Positions 34,926 through 47,213 of a stretch of 64,000 nucleotides of DNA are shown piece by piece (the stretch's first letter is position 1; every line of letters begins with the position of its first letter). The notes beneath the pieces are model-generated. The model saw only the letters and a program-made list of their open reading frames with translations. It was not told the origin of the DNA and did not search any database. This DNA is from Camarhynchus parvulus (taxonomy: Eukaryota; Chordata; Aves; Passeriformes; Thraupidae). The stretch is from the NCBI RefSeq assembly GCF_901933205.1, contig NC_044586.1, positions 16,934,569-16,998,568 on the forward strand, read 5' to 3'. A program made the translations under genes and the position numbers.

Positions 34926-37900
34926 TTCCATAGATCCAAGAGAGGGCCTAAAGATGCTTAAGCCCAAGATGATGCATCTTAAAGGAATGCATTCACTGCC
35001 AAATATGATGTTCTGATTTGAATGCCACCCTCAACAGAATTTCACCCTCTTCTGCCATCATTTCTTCCATGGTCTTTGCTCATACAGAGAATTTTATGAC
35101 CTTAAGTTTTTTCTCCACAGCTCTTTAGTCCCCAGATATACAGCATTTCATTTGATCTCTTCTGAAACCTTTCAAATTTGCCTGTTCCTCCATCAAAATG
35201 CAGTAACCAGTGACCAAACCCTATTTTCCAATAAAGAACACCTTAGGGGGAAAAAAACTTCAATCACTTCTGTCACTTCTCACCGTTTTGTTTTTTTTAC
35301 ATGTAGTACTCCTCTCCACAGTGTTAACTCCCTTAAAAACATAGTAAAATGCTGAGAGTTTTGAGTAGTATAAGTTTGCATCATATTTATCTCAGAAATG
35401 AAGAGTTTGAGAATATTATTAGTAATCTAGAGAAAATTTGTAATTAAAAAAAAACAAAACAAAACAAAACAAAAACAAAAAACAAAAACAAAAAACCAGA
35501 AAACCAAAACCAAATCACCAAACAACTCTGTGAGGATTGCTTAGTCACTGCCTTGTGTTTCGTGCAAAATAAATAAATTTGTGCTGAGTAAATAATCCAT
35601 TAAATTCTGTGAGATCAACCCTGGCAGGAGGATATGCTCCTTTTTCAAGGGCTGAAAGGAGGATGCTCCTGGACAACTCTCACCTGAATCTGACAGGGAG
35701 GTGATAGCAACCAGGCTTTGAGATGGACTGGCAGAGTCCTGCGCCCACACAGACCTGGCAGAAAAAAGGGTGGTAAGGCTGCAGCCCAGGCAGGTGTGGT
35801 GTGGCATGATTGTAACCTGCCAGACTCGCAGCATTCTACCTCTTTTGGCTACTGCAATTAATTATTTCATTGAGCAAGACTAGGGCTATGCATCATGTGC
35901 TTTTCTCTTTTTTTTTAAACCTGGTTTACGTTCTCATTTTTTTTCTTTCAGATTAACAGAGAATTGTCACTGACATCTCTGATCTCTGCTCAATTTCCAT
36001 TTCCCTCAGGTGAGCAAATTACAAGGCCAAATCTATAAACAGAAAGCATTACATAATTTATTAAGACTGGAATTGAGTACCATCAGGAACTGTTACAGTT
36101 AGGATGGATCCTAAGCTAGTCTTTTCTGATTTCTACCACTAGAGGCCTGTAATGTGCTGCATATTTGGAAAACTCCACATTATGTCAGTGGCACAAGAGT
36201 ACCACGAGTACAAACCTGCACCATGATTGTAAAGAAGTTTCTACATATTTAATATCAGCTTCTGAAGACAACTTTCTGCCAATGGCAGAACAAGTTCAAA
36301 TAAGCAACTTTTCAGCAGTTTAATAAGAGAAAACACTTAATAAGCAAATAATTTAATATTTATGAATATTAGCAATTTTCTTCAGCTCTCTTTAAAACCC
36401 ATGGACTGATCTCTTGTGTAATATTGCTTAGATTGGGATTTACTGAACAGACACCCAGCCAGCTGGTTTCAAGTTGGGAATAAATAGAAATTTAAGAATA
36501 AAGATTCACATCTAGTGTGTTTGTGCATTTGTTTTGATAGTATAGCATATCTGAAATCTTCACTGGTGTTACTGGTCTGGAAAAAGTACTTCACCTATGC
36601 ATGAAGGATTAATGCTATCAGAGAATTACTTTTTTATTCTAAAGTAATCATAAGAGGTGGGTATTTCCAAAACAACAGTGCTGTTTACAGCATGTTGGGG
36701 GGGGCTGTTTTGGTTTGGTTGGTTTTCATATTGATTTGGCCACCTGATCACTCTGCTTTGCTCTGATAGGCAAATTTTCTGCTTGTGTAGAAACAACTTT
36801 TCTGTGGATTTCAGAGTAACCCCTGAGATCTGTCTCTAAGTGAATTTCTGTGGGTAAAAACAAGCTGAGCATTCAGACTGTGGTTTTCTACACCTGACAT
36901 CCCCCAGACCAGGTTTAATAATTACTCTCTTACAAGCTGGCCATCGGTCCATGGGGCAGAGCCACTGACATTTCACAATATTCATTTCAGAGCTGCTGCT
37001 TCATCGTGAAGAGAACATTTCTTCACAAGTCACCGCACACCTCTCACTGGAGATGTTTGCAGAGGAAGGCAAGAGATGGCAGCAGAAATTGCTTCCTGGG
37101 ATAAGATTCATCTCACCTAAATTTACCCACCTGAAAGTTGGATGTCTTCAGCAACCCCACAGACTCTGGAGACAAACCAGTGTTATTGGAAGTTGAGTCA
37201 CCGTGCCTGTCAGCTTTGCCATGAATCACCAGTTAGCAGTGCTTTGGTTTCGTACTGATAAAATAAAGAAGCACCCAGAAGAGCCCAGACAATTAGCTGA
37301 GACTTTATGCCTGAGTGTCATTGTTCAAATAAGGGGAAATATCCCTTTTGCTGCCCCAGTGCTGGGTATCGATGGCAGCACTTGCAATATGCAGCTGTGA
37401 AGCTCTTGGCTGAGGGCTCTGTGAGGTAATTTCTCTGTGTGGGATATCAAGCAAGCAAAGTGAGTGTAAAGACCTGGAGATACTTTGATTTTCTGGTGCT
37501 GCCTCCCCCAGTGCTGAGTGCTAAGTGACTACATAAAACATGAGGGAGTCAGACTTACCCAGAGCCCCGTGGCCAGTCCTCTGCCAGCTACTGATGGCAC
37601 AGGGCTGTGACATCCCCACAGGAGATGCTGTGCTTTCCTGTCCTGACCTTCCCATGCTGGGGCACTGCCACCGTCCTTCTCTGAGCCCAGATCCGGGGGT
37701 CACTGCAGAACCTGAGCTCAGCAAGGCAGTGAAAAAGCAGGGGGAGGAGGTGTTTTGGAGGTGGAAGCGCTTCCCTTGCCACCCAAGCCGAAGCCTGGGG
37801 TGACTCATCCTCCTCTGCACCTGCTCTTGCACAGCTCCTTCACACGCTGTTCTTCCCTTCCTTCCCCTTCCTCTCCCTCTCCATAGAGGTGATCCAAAAC

Positions 37901-39477
37901 GTCCTTCTTTCCCGAGAAACTGAGCCTTTTTTTGCTTGGTCACTGGTGTATCCAGCCCTGGTTTTATGCATTGCTTCAGGCACTGCAGGAGTTACTGCAA
38001 AACAGGGCAGCAAATCTGACACACTTGGTGGAATAAGCATTCCCAGTCAGGGGCTCAGCAGATATTAACTGATGTGGCTCCAGAGAAAATATGACCCTCA
38101 GTCCATCATTTGTCTCTTGGGACAGCAAATGCAAAACGCCCCTGGTGAAGACTTGGAAAGCAGACTTTAAAGTGAGCACAGCTTTGCTGATTTTTAAAAC
38201 TGTGCTGCTTCTAATTCCCGCCAGCATGGGAATGTTCGATAACAGCCTTATTGTGCGCTTCAGCGCCCAGCAAAGCCCATCTTCCCACACACAGCAAGGA
38301 GGTGTCTGCTAAAATTAAATGTCATTCTCACTGGCATTGTAACACCCTGAATTTTCATGCTGAAATGTGGCATGTGGAAGAGCTGATAAACAAATCCTCT
38401 GGGCTGAGCCTTCAAACAGGGGAAGTCAGTAAAGCAGAATTACGCTGCCTCTCCCCAGCTGTAGAATTGGGGCTGTAACAGAGACCATCTGAGCCTCGGT
38501 GTCCCTGGCACACTCATCCTAACAAAGCAGAAGTGCCAGAGGACTCGGTGACCCTGGGAAGCTGATCAGCTTCTCCCTCCGGGAAACTCTCACTATGGGA
38601 AGCCAGCATTCCTTTCCTGGGGCTGTTAGAGGATACACACACCCCTGGAGTCATCAGGGAAGGCTTCCCTCCTCTCTTTCTCAAGGCTACATCAGTAGAC
38701 TGATGCAAACATTTCAAAAAACTACATGGGAGGTACAGAAGCATCCATCTCATCCTAAAACAAGTCCTTCAGCCTGGCTGAGGCTGCCCTTGAGGCAAAG
38801 AGCTTAGCTTTGCACACAGAGACAGGCTCCCTCAGCTGCCCTGAGCACGTGTGGCTGGTCTGACGTCAGTGGACACCAGCTGAGGCTCAGGTCAGGCCTT
38901 TCTCCTGGGCCCATATGTTTCACAGGACACCGGGGCCGTACTGTTGCACTTGAAGGAGCACTCAACTCCTGTACTTAATAAAAAGCAAAAATGAGCCTTC
39001 TGGTAATGGAGGTGGAGCACCTTAGCATGCCTCCATTGCAAATTGTTCTCCTCCCTCAAAAAAAAGGGAACCATCAGAAAAAAGGGAGGTGATAACAATC
39101 CAGAAACCACAGCTGGGGATGAGATCCACCACCCAAATTTAATCTTCAGCACCAACTCTCCAATGAGCAGCTTGCTTTAGCCCTTCTGGAAAGTCCTTAC
39201 CTTCACGTGCAAGATGGATATTTGCACCAATATCCTTTAGACATGCTCAGACCCCCACAGAACTATATACAGTATCACATTCTCTGATCCTGTTACACCT
39301 TCTTTGAGAAGGAAGGTGTTCCTCCTGTCTCACTGGACACTGCAAGCTAAAGCTTTTGTGCTCTGGAGACTTTCCCTCATTCCTCAGTCTCTGTACCACA
39401 CACCAAGAATTTAACACTGAGTTTATAAGTGGCTTCTAAATTAGGATTTTAACTCAGATGATAATACCTGCACTGAC
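34926..39477. other. Non-coding stretch, no gene seen
   Basis: Apart from the A-rich microsatellite at 35440-35520, I recognise nothing. The composition is AT-rich to about 36700 and more balanced from about 37500. Confidence 0.45.
35440..35520. repeat. A-rich microsatellite, AAAAC-type
   Basis: Repeated AAAAC and AAAAAC units for about 80 bases. It may be an eroded poly-A or a simple repeat. No adjacent SINE body was recognised. Confidence 0.85.
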
Positions 39478-39690
39478 AGAATCACAAAATCCTAGGATGG
39501 CTCAGGCTGGAAGAGACCACAGTGGGTCACTGGTCCCACCTCCCTGCTTCAGCAGGGCCATCCCACAGCACAGGGCACAGGATTGTGTCCAGAGGGGTCT
39601 GGAATATCCCCAGTGAGGAGACTCCACACCCTCTCTGGACAATCTGGGCCCTGCTCGGAGCCCTCCCTGCAAACAGGGACACCCAGGGCT
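39478..39690 (-). mobile_element. CR1 LINE 3' fragment (first of a composite)
   Basis: It starts with AGAATCACAAAATCCTAGG and CAGGCTGGAAGAGACCACAG, a reverse-complement CR1 3' end. It runs to about 39690, where a second CR1 begins in the same orientation. Confidence 0.8.
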
Positions 39691-39696
39691 GAGGTG

Positions 39697-40177
39697 TGGG
39701 TTGGAAAGGGCCTTAAAAATCATTCAGTTCCAACCCCCTGCCATGGGCAGGGGCACCTTCCACTATCCCAGGTTGCTCAGAGCCCCATCCAACCTGGCCT
39801 GGAACACTGCCAGGGATGGGGCAGCCACAGCTGCTCTGGGCACCCTGTGCCAGGGCCTCAGCAACCTCACAGGGAACAATTCCTTCCCAATATCCAATCT
39901 AACCTTCCTCTCTGTCGCTGTGAAGCCATTGCCCCTTGTCCTGTCACTCCAGACCCCTTGTCCAGAGTGTCTCTCCGTCTTTCCTGTGGGCTCCCTGCAG
40001 GCACTGTAAGGGCACAATGAGATCACCCCAAAGCCTTCTCTTCTCCAGGCTGAACAATCCCAACTCCCTCAGCCTTTCCTCCCAGCAGAGCTGCTCCATC
40101 CCTCTGACCCCTTGGTGTCCCTGCTCTGGCCAGAGGGGCAGAATCTCATCCCTTGATCTTCTGGAGTCCATGCAATA
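39697..40177 (-). mobile_element. CR1 LINE 3' fragment, about 480 bases (longest in window)
   Basis: Blocks in order: GGTTGGAAAGGGCCTTAAAA, CCATGGGCAGGGGCACCTTC, CTCTGGGCACCCTGTGCCAG, AATATCCAATCTAACCTTCC, TCTTCTCCAGGCTGAACAA and CCCTGCTCTGGCCAGAGG. This is the CR1 3' region in reverse complement. It lacks the terminal short repeat, as if joined to or inserted into the fragment before it. Confidence 0.9.
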
Positions 40178-40219
40178 AAACATACGGACACTGGAAAAAA
40201 ATCCAAGCTTCTTTCTCCG

Positions 40220-40233
40220 CCCCCCCCCCCCCC
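40220..40233. repeat. Homopolymer of 14 cytosines
   Basis: An uninterrupted C run lies 40 bases beyond the CR1 composite. Length may be unreliable because such runs are error-prone in assemblies. Confidence 0.9.
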
Positions 40234-40868
40234 TTTCAGTTTCTTCGCTTATGGACATAAGTAAGGGACAACTCTTCTCAAGCTGATGGAATTTCTTCTA
40301 CTACCAGCATTCTGTTCAGCATGCACACTCAGATGGAGTACAGCTACTGAACACATAAAACAGAGATGCCCTGCATGCAAACACAGCTTCTGTCTTTTCT
40401 GGAAGTGGAAGCCTCCACAGGGAAGTGATGGCACTCCCACCACAGTGGCACCCTTCCTGTTCCCATCCTGGAGCAGGGTGGAAAGCAGAGACTGGCATCC
40501 CACTCCCAGCATCCTGCTCCCAGCCCACACAGCAAAGTCACTGGGGCAAAAGGCTTGCATGCAGGAGAAGGGGAAGGCAGGGAGAAAGGAAAGTTCCTTC
40601 TGGCTTTCAAAACAAAACACCAGATTTGGAGCTCATGGGCAGCTTATACATATGGTTTGAGCCAGGTTCAAGTCAGGCAGGTCCTGGGACTACAGCCTCT
40701 GCAGTGCCATCAATGTCTTTCACTGCTGATCTGCAGTTCCTTAACATCCTGTGGGGACTGCTCTGGCATCCACCTCACTTGAAATCTGCTGCCCACGGCC
40801 TCAGGGAACAGCCATATCCTTGGGACCCTCATTCCCTCTTTTTCCCCTATTCACAGAGAATCTGCAAG

Positions 40869-41100
40869 AATAGAATGGAATAGAACAGAATAGAAGAAAA
40901 TATTTCAGTTGGAAGGGACCCACAATAATCATCCAGTCCAACAGCTGGAGCATGTCAGGGCTGACCAAAGGTTAAGGACATTGTCCAAATGCCTCTCAAA
41001 CCATGATGGACCAGGGGCATTGACCACCCCTTTAGGAAGCCTGGTCCAGGGTCTCACCACTCTCTTGGTAAAGAAATGCTTCCCAACATCCAGTCTAAAA
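40869..41100 (-). mobile_element. CR1 LINE 3' end with terminal short repeats
   Basis: It begins with tandem AGAATAGAATGGAAT-type units, the reverse complement of CR1 terminal repeats. TTGGAAGGGACCCACAAT, CAGTCCAACAGCTGG and GGTCCAGGGTCTCACCACTC follow. This differs in subfamily from the copy at 39697-40177. Confidence 0.85.
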
Positions 41101-43411
41101 ATCACACAGGGCAGGGGAATATGCTGCATTTTCTGCTACTGCAGAGACAGAGAATGGGAAAAGAAAGGATAAATGCCCCCAGAAACCTTTCTCTGAAAAA
41201 CAGACTTGGATATTTAAGCTACAACTGCCATTGCGCCATCGTTCATGCTGATATTTGTTGTTGTGATCAACTATTAAATTTAGGTAAGGAAACTCTCAAG
41301 TAAAGGCTGAATGAAGACCAGTTATTTATCATGTTTCCTTTTTTTTTTTCTATGTGCATATTTGAGGGAAAGATGGTATAGAAATGACTGCTTTCTTTAC
41401 TTTCAACCCTTTTACCAGTCTGGGATTTCTGCCACTTGACTAAGTTGACTTAGAATTTTTTTCTATAATAATTAGGATTTATTTAAAGCTGCTTGAGTGA
41501 GGTAGGCATGAGGATCTAGAAATGAAAGACAGGTTGTTACTGTGAAAGCCGTTATTACTTCAGTATCTGACCCTGATTGTGCTGGTCCTCAATTCCTTGT
41601 GAGAAATTATGGTAAATGACATCCAGTCCTCATGGGTTTTGACTATCAGTGTCTGGGAGGAGATCTGCTGCACTTACAGACTAAAATTAAGTCTGTCCCC
41701 CCGCAAAATAGTAAACCTCTCAAAACAGTGGACACTGAGACCTTCTGGGACTCCCATGCATTTGTAGAGGATGTGTGTATGCTGAGAGGGAATCCTGTCT
41801 GTTGTTGCCATCTCAAACGCACAGGAAACACTTCTTTTGTGGATATGAATCCTTCTGTTGCAATTCTCCATGCATAGGAGGTGGCAGGATTTCCTCTAGG
41901 AAGAAATGAAAGTCCTTGCATGCCCCCACACTGATCTATCCTTCAGAATTCCTGTAAGGACTTGGAGCAGCTTATTTGTCACTTGTTAATCAAACTCAAG
42001 GGGATTTTTAATGTGAAAAAGTCCTTTGAATGAGACAGTTGAGTGCATCCAGTGAGAGTTGCTCTAAGATGCAGTCTGGCAGTCAGTACAGCTGATACTT
42101 GGTTTCAGAACTTTGACCCAAAGACTGACAACTGTTTTTCAGCATTTTTTTGAATTCTATGAAAAACCAGGGGGGGGGAGTAAGGGGGTGAGTGTGGAAA
42201 ATTGCTCTTTTAAAAATCTTCCACATGCTGCCACAGAGCTCAGAGTGAGAGACTCACCAATCTCACCAATATTTATGACTCCAGGGTCATTGAATTGATG
42301 ATTGAATTAATTAATTGAATTAATTGAGGCAGTGTTGATTTGCACCATCAGAGAACATGATCCCAAAACATTTTATTTAAATTAATTTTCCCCATGTTTC
42401 CAGAGTTCTAGTGAAAGACAAACTGCCTCCCCCTCAGGAGTCATAGGGCAGGTATATAAAATAAGAGTTGTTTGACTCTCCCTGTACCATTAGGGGCAGG
42501 GAATGAGGAGAGAATATACATAGAGTGTGTTTGTCAAGGATGAGCAGGAAGGGGATGGAGATCTGCTGATGCTGACATTATTTCCATGATCTCAGATCTT
42601 CCCTGCAGCATCCTACTAATCCCACCCCTACCAAGGCACCCCTTCCTCCAAATGGAGCACTTTGGGACCCTGCTGTGGTTTCTCTGCCAGAGCAGAATCA
42701 CACACCAGTTCTGCTGTAGCAAGCAGGGATCCTCTTTGCTGTGCATCTCTCCATGATCCAACCCAGCAACTCCGACAGTTTGTCCCTAGAGACTGATCAC
42801 TTCCTGCCATGCTTCAGACACAGAACCTCCTGGCCATCCCACTTCTGCAGGGAATTTCTGGCTTCCCATCCCTCCAATTGCTCTGCATCAAACCCAGTTA
42901 ATGCCATGCACAGAGCCCTGTAACCCTGGTGAACTCTGGTTCACCCTGCTAATGCTATCTGCTTACACCTCAGCTGCATCCTCCAAATGATGGCTGCTGG
43001 TAATTTACGCCTGGTCTCCCTTCACATGATTATATAATTCCTAGAAACTGTAGTTGACTTTGTAATGGAGCAGATCCTCTGTGCAGGTCCAAGGGCACTT
43101 TCTAGGATGCTGTGGTGATCCTCACAAATTCCCCTGTACTCCAGGTATCATCTGATGCACCAGCCAATGTCACTTGGCTTGGATGCAGAGTGCTGTGCAC
43201 ACCATGGGTTTTCCAAGTTCCCATATGTTGAAGATTGCATGCAAGATGTTTTCCATTACCATCTGTATGGCAGATTACCTTTGTCAAGTGAGCAGTTTGC
43301 TTTATCTCTCTCTTTGAATGACCACATTCACACCTCCCTCGGGAGGGGACCTCTGCTGATAACAGGCTATTGAATATCAGTGCATGACTGATAAGAACTA
43401 TAACATCCCAT
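41101..43411. other. Non-coding stretch, no gene seen
   Basis: There is a T run at 41338-41350, a G run at 42170-42180, and an AATTAATTG-type simple repeat at about 42285-42328. No exon was recognised. Confidence 0.45.
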
Positions 43412-43901
43412 TGTGAGATGCTCCGCCCAGAGGGAGGAGCCAAGCACTGCTACCCCAATATACTGTGGGATTCTGAAACTCCAGCACGGCTTTTCTCCGC
43501 TGGATTCCCCAGAGGAACAGCAGCTGCCTTGTCCTCCTGGATCTTCAGAGGAAGACTACATCCTTCTCTACAGAACCCCCTTGCTCCAACAGAACCACAC
43601 CTGATACTTCAGAGGACTGCAGCCACATTTTCAATCGGACTGCCACCAACACCCTGACCAACAGGGTGTCAGGTTGGGTTCTGACTCTGTCAGTGTTGTT
43701 CCAGTGGACTGCATTGTTTATTTTATTCTTTTTTTTTTCTTCCCTATTAAAGAACTGTTATTTCCTGCTCCCATATTTTTGCCTGAGAGCCCCTTAATTT
43801 AAAATTATAGCAATTTGGAGGGGTGGGGAGGGTTTAAATTCTCCATTTCAGGGGAGGCTCCTGCCTTCCTTAGCAGACTCCTGTCTTTCCAAACCAAGAC
43901 A
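43412..43901 (+). mobile_element. Solo LTR of an endogenous retrovirus, about 490 bases
   Basis: The element begins TGTGAGATGC and ends CCAAGACA, with the canonical TG...CA termini. The four-base words CCAT at 43408-43411 and 43902-43905 look like a target-site duplication. Inside are an ATTAAA polyadenylation-type signal at about 43746 and a T-rich run before it. I recognise the text (such as CACCCTGACCAACAGGGTGT) as a passerine ERV LTR, from memory. No gag, pol or env remains beside it, so it is a solo LTR produced by recombination. Confidence 0.8.
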
Positions 43902-44526
43902 CCATACCAATAAACCACTTTCTCATTCCCCTTGCTGGCTGTTGTTCATTAGAAGCATGAAAATTGCAGGCCACAATTATAAGCAATTATAAGCTCCTGT
44001 CCTTATATAATTCCCATGAAAAGAGCATGGGAGAAATTCGAGTGGGAGGTGTCCTTGCTCATGGCAGCGGATATATGGACAAAGGATTTTCCACCCCTCA
44101 GTCCCTGGAATGAGTCCTGCCGAGGGAAGCCAACTTGAACTGCTGCCTGAATGCTGCAGAAACAAATTGGCCAAAGCTGGCAGCTCTGAACCATTGGTAG
44201 TCACACTCCCAGAATGGCCATCAGCTGCCACTTTGACAGGAATCCAGCATTGTTTGGTGGCATTTACCTTAGCGGACAGATATTTCCATCAGGGAGAGCA
44301 ATTTAAGCTTTCAGAACTGTGTCTATATGTTTATTGCTTTTTTTTGCATTCAAGAATTATTCCTGTCACAGCTTAGACTCTGACTCAATTAACATTGGAA
44401 AGGTCACCTCACAGAAACTTAGGTAGATGAAGGACAGGAAATCATACACCATTTTCTGCCCTTCCTTTCTCCAGAAGGGAAAGTGTAAACATTTCCACGC
44501 TTGTCCCTGGCTCTGATTCTGTGCAG
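43902..44526. other. Non-coding stretch, no gene seen
   Basis: Nothing recognised between the LTR and the next CR1 scrap. Confidence 0.45.
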
Positions 44527-44594
44527 GGCCAGGAGTTGGACTTGATGGTCCTTGTGGGTCCCTTCTAACTCAGGATATTCTGAGATTCTGTGAG
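44527..44594 (+). mobile_element. CR1 LINE 3'-end scrap
   Basis: CCAGGAGTTGGACTTGATGG, then CTTCTAACTCAGGATATTC and a terminal ATTCTGTGAG. A plus-strand CR1 3' end of about 70 bases. Confidence 0.8.
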
Positions 44595-45196
44595 ATGACA
44601 TTATATTAGCTATGACTGTTCAATTTTACCTTTATCTGTAACCAGCAGAGAAACCTTCCAAAACAGTGTTTCTTCTCTTTTTCTATGGTGATGAAATATG
44701 TTTGAAGAAGAGTGGAAGCCACTGAATTAGCTGGGAATGCTGGTCTTCAGGCAGTGTTCAGCTCCTGGACATATCAAATTTAGTAATGTGTATTTAATGG
44801 TATGGCATTAAGATGATGTTGAGCTGGTTTCACCCTCATAAATCACACATCTCACTGCATGACCCAACTGGATTGTTCCAGTTTTGTTTCAATAATATTT
44901 AAGGGACTAAGCCAAGTTAACAGGCTAATTTTCATGCAGTTCATGCCTACAAGTACAGCTTTGTATGATATTTCTATGTCTCAGCCAGCAGTTTCCGGAT
45001 TCTTTATGCGACGGCAAAAGTGAGGCAACTATAATCCATTGTTATCTGTGTTTCTGCTAACAATAAAAATCATCATGGATTTGCTGTCTGTAGAGCATTT
45101 GACTATCCTTCCTGGAACAAAGATGCTGTAGAAGTGTTCTACCTCATTATTCAAAGATTTAGTCCAGCATTAAAAACTAACTTCTAGCTGGGAAAA

Positions 45197-45333
45197 CCCA
45201 CTCTTAATATTCAATCTAAACCTCCTCTCTGTCAGTGTGAAGCCATTCCCCCTTGTCCTGCCATTCCATGCTCTTGTCAATAGTCTTTTCATCTTTCCTG
45301 TAGACTCCCTTCAGGTGCTGGAAGGCTGCAAGT
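45197..45333 (-). mobile_element. CR1 LINE internal fragment
   Basis: TATTCAATCTAAACCTCCTC, GTGAAGCCATTCCCCCTTGT and CTTTCCTGTAGACTCCCTTC. It aligns by eye with about 39885-40010 of the longer copy. Confidence 0.8.
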
Positions 45334-46973
45334 TGTGTGGATGTTGAGGGCTGCAAAAGGACAGTGGGTGGGAATCAGACATGTAATTTTGCAGGCACAG
45401 CCTCAAGCCACTGGTTTCCACACCATGACATGATAGCTAGTGGATGCAACAGTCCTCCAGGGTCCTGACTCTGGAAAACTGGAGCTGACCCTCACTGTTT
45501 GGTGCAGCATGCCAAGGCTCACCCAGCCACATTTTTCACTGCCCTCTTCCCCTAGAAACAGGGTTTCCTAATGGCCTGAGCAACACATTGCAGTTTCTGC
45601 CCCTTGTTCCCTGCAGGGACTGGTGTTAATCTGGTGGTTCTCTGCTAGTGCCTGTCCTTTGCCTTAAGGATAAACTCAATGCACATTTCAAGAATTGCTC
45701 ATGCAGTACAAGTTATTCCAGCAGATTCTAACACAAGAGAGGAACCACTGAGAGCAGCACAAAGCCAGTGGGAGGGAGTGCTTGGAGAAAGCCCAGGACC
45801 AGAGCAGCAGACCCAGGAAGGAGAAAGCTGCAAACAGCCTAGAGAGCAGAGCCAGAGGCAGTCTGTGTGTGGCAGCATTGTCCATCTCCACAGGAACCGT
45901 GTGATGAGGTCAGTGATTGACATCTGACACACAGCAGAGCAGTGCTTGGAAGCACAGGGTCTCTTGCCTCTGTGCTGGCCTTCCTTCCCTGCTTCTTCTC
46001 AGGATCATGGTTACATCCAGAAGCTACCAGCAACATCTTCCCCAAAACCACTATTTTTGTACCTGTTTCCACCAGCACTCCCCTGGATTTCAGTGAGACT
46101 GCTGAAAGGAGAAAGAAAACCACTGGAAATGATTGTCCTTGGTGGTCTGGGGGTGCAGCTTATCATGTGTAAGCACAGCCACCTTGTACTCACAGCACTT
46201 TACAGTTCCCCTGGGCTAAACCCCTTCTCAGTGTCTGCTGAGCTGGTGCTCACCTATAGCTCAGGATCAGATGGAGGTGTGTGGGTGGTGAAACACGCTT
46301 GGAGGCAGTTCCAGTCACACAAATCCAAATGAAAATTCACAGAGGAGCCACCTGAAGCAGAGCAGTCACTGCAAAGGCTGCCTCTCTGCCATCATGGAGC
46401 ATGTCCAAAGCATGAGAGTTTCCACAGGTCAGGGACACAGCAGCAAAAACAAGGCAAAGATAATCTGCTGGGTATTAGTGGAAGGATATGGGTAATAAAA
46501 GGTCAGCTAGTTCAGGAGAAGCCCCTTTGATGTTTCAGATCTGCCTGACATCTGAGAATTCTGCTGCTTTCCAGAGCTGGCAGCAGGAGCTACTGTTTTC
46601 TCAGGCTCTTTTCTCTGTGCCTGTGGTAAGCAAAGCAACGACATATTTAGCCCTGGCTTGGAAATGCTGTTTTTTGGGATGAGGGAACTCCAAGTCCTTA
46701 CAGGGTTACTGCTAGGGAGACAAGTTGTAAAAAGAAAAGGCCCAGAGCTCTTTTCCATTCCTGTTCCCACATTGCCCAGTCACCATGTCCCCTTCCTTAG
46801 GTTTGGCCTAGGGCTGGCATCCAAGGACACGGATTCAAAACAAGCTTCTACTGCCCTGCCTCCCTAGTTCTTCTTCCACCCCACAGCAACTACCACATTT
46901 CCAGCCTTGCTAAGGGAGTGAAATGCCAGAGGGCTTTTGCTGGAGGCTGCATGTGGCTTCAAATTTTAAGAGT
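45334..46973. other. Non-coding stretch, no gene seen
   Basis: No recognised exon or repeat. Balanced base composition with several open frames by chance. Confidence 0.45.
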
Positions 46974-47213
46974 GTAGGTTTAGATTGGATATTGGGAAGA
47001 AATTGTTCCCTGTGAGGGTGGTGAGGCCCTGGCACAGGTTGCCCAGAGAAGCTGTGGCTGTCCCATATGTGGAAGCGTCCAAGGCCTGGTAGGATGCAGT
47101 TCTGAGCAACCGGGGATAATGGAGGGTGTCCCTGTCCATGGTAGGGGTTGGAATGAGATAATCTTCAAGATCCCTTCCAACCCAGGCCATTCTAGGATTC
47201 CATGATGATTCTC
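46974..47213 (+). mobile_element. CR1 LINE 3' fragment
   Basis: Plus strand: TTTAGATTGGATATTGGGAA, GAGGCCCTGGCACAGGTTGC, GTTCTGAGCAACCGGGGATA, CCCTTCCAACCCAGGCCATT. It ends with a diverged terminal repeat. Confidence 0.9.

Noticed and set aside
39583..40258. Several overlapping open frames of 80-145 codons
   Set aside because: All lie within the CR1 composite on one strand or the other.
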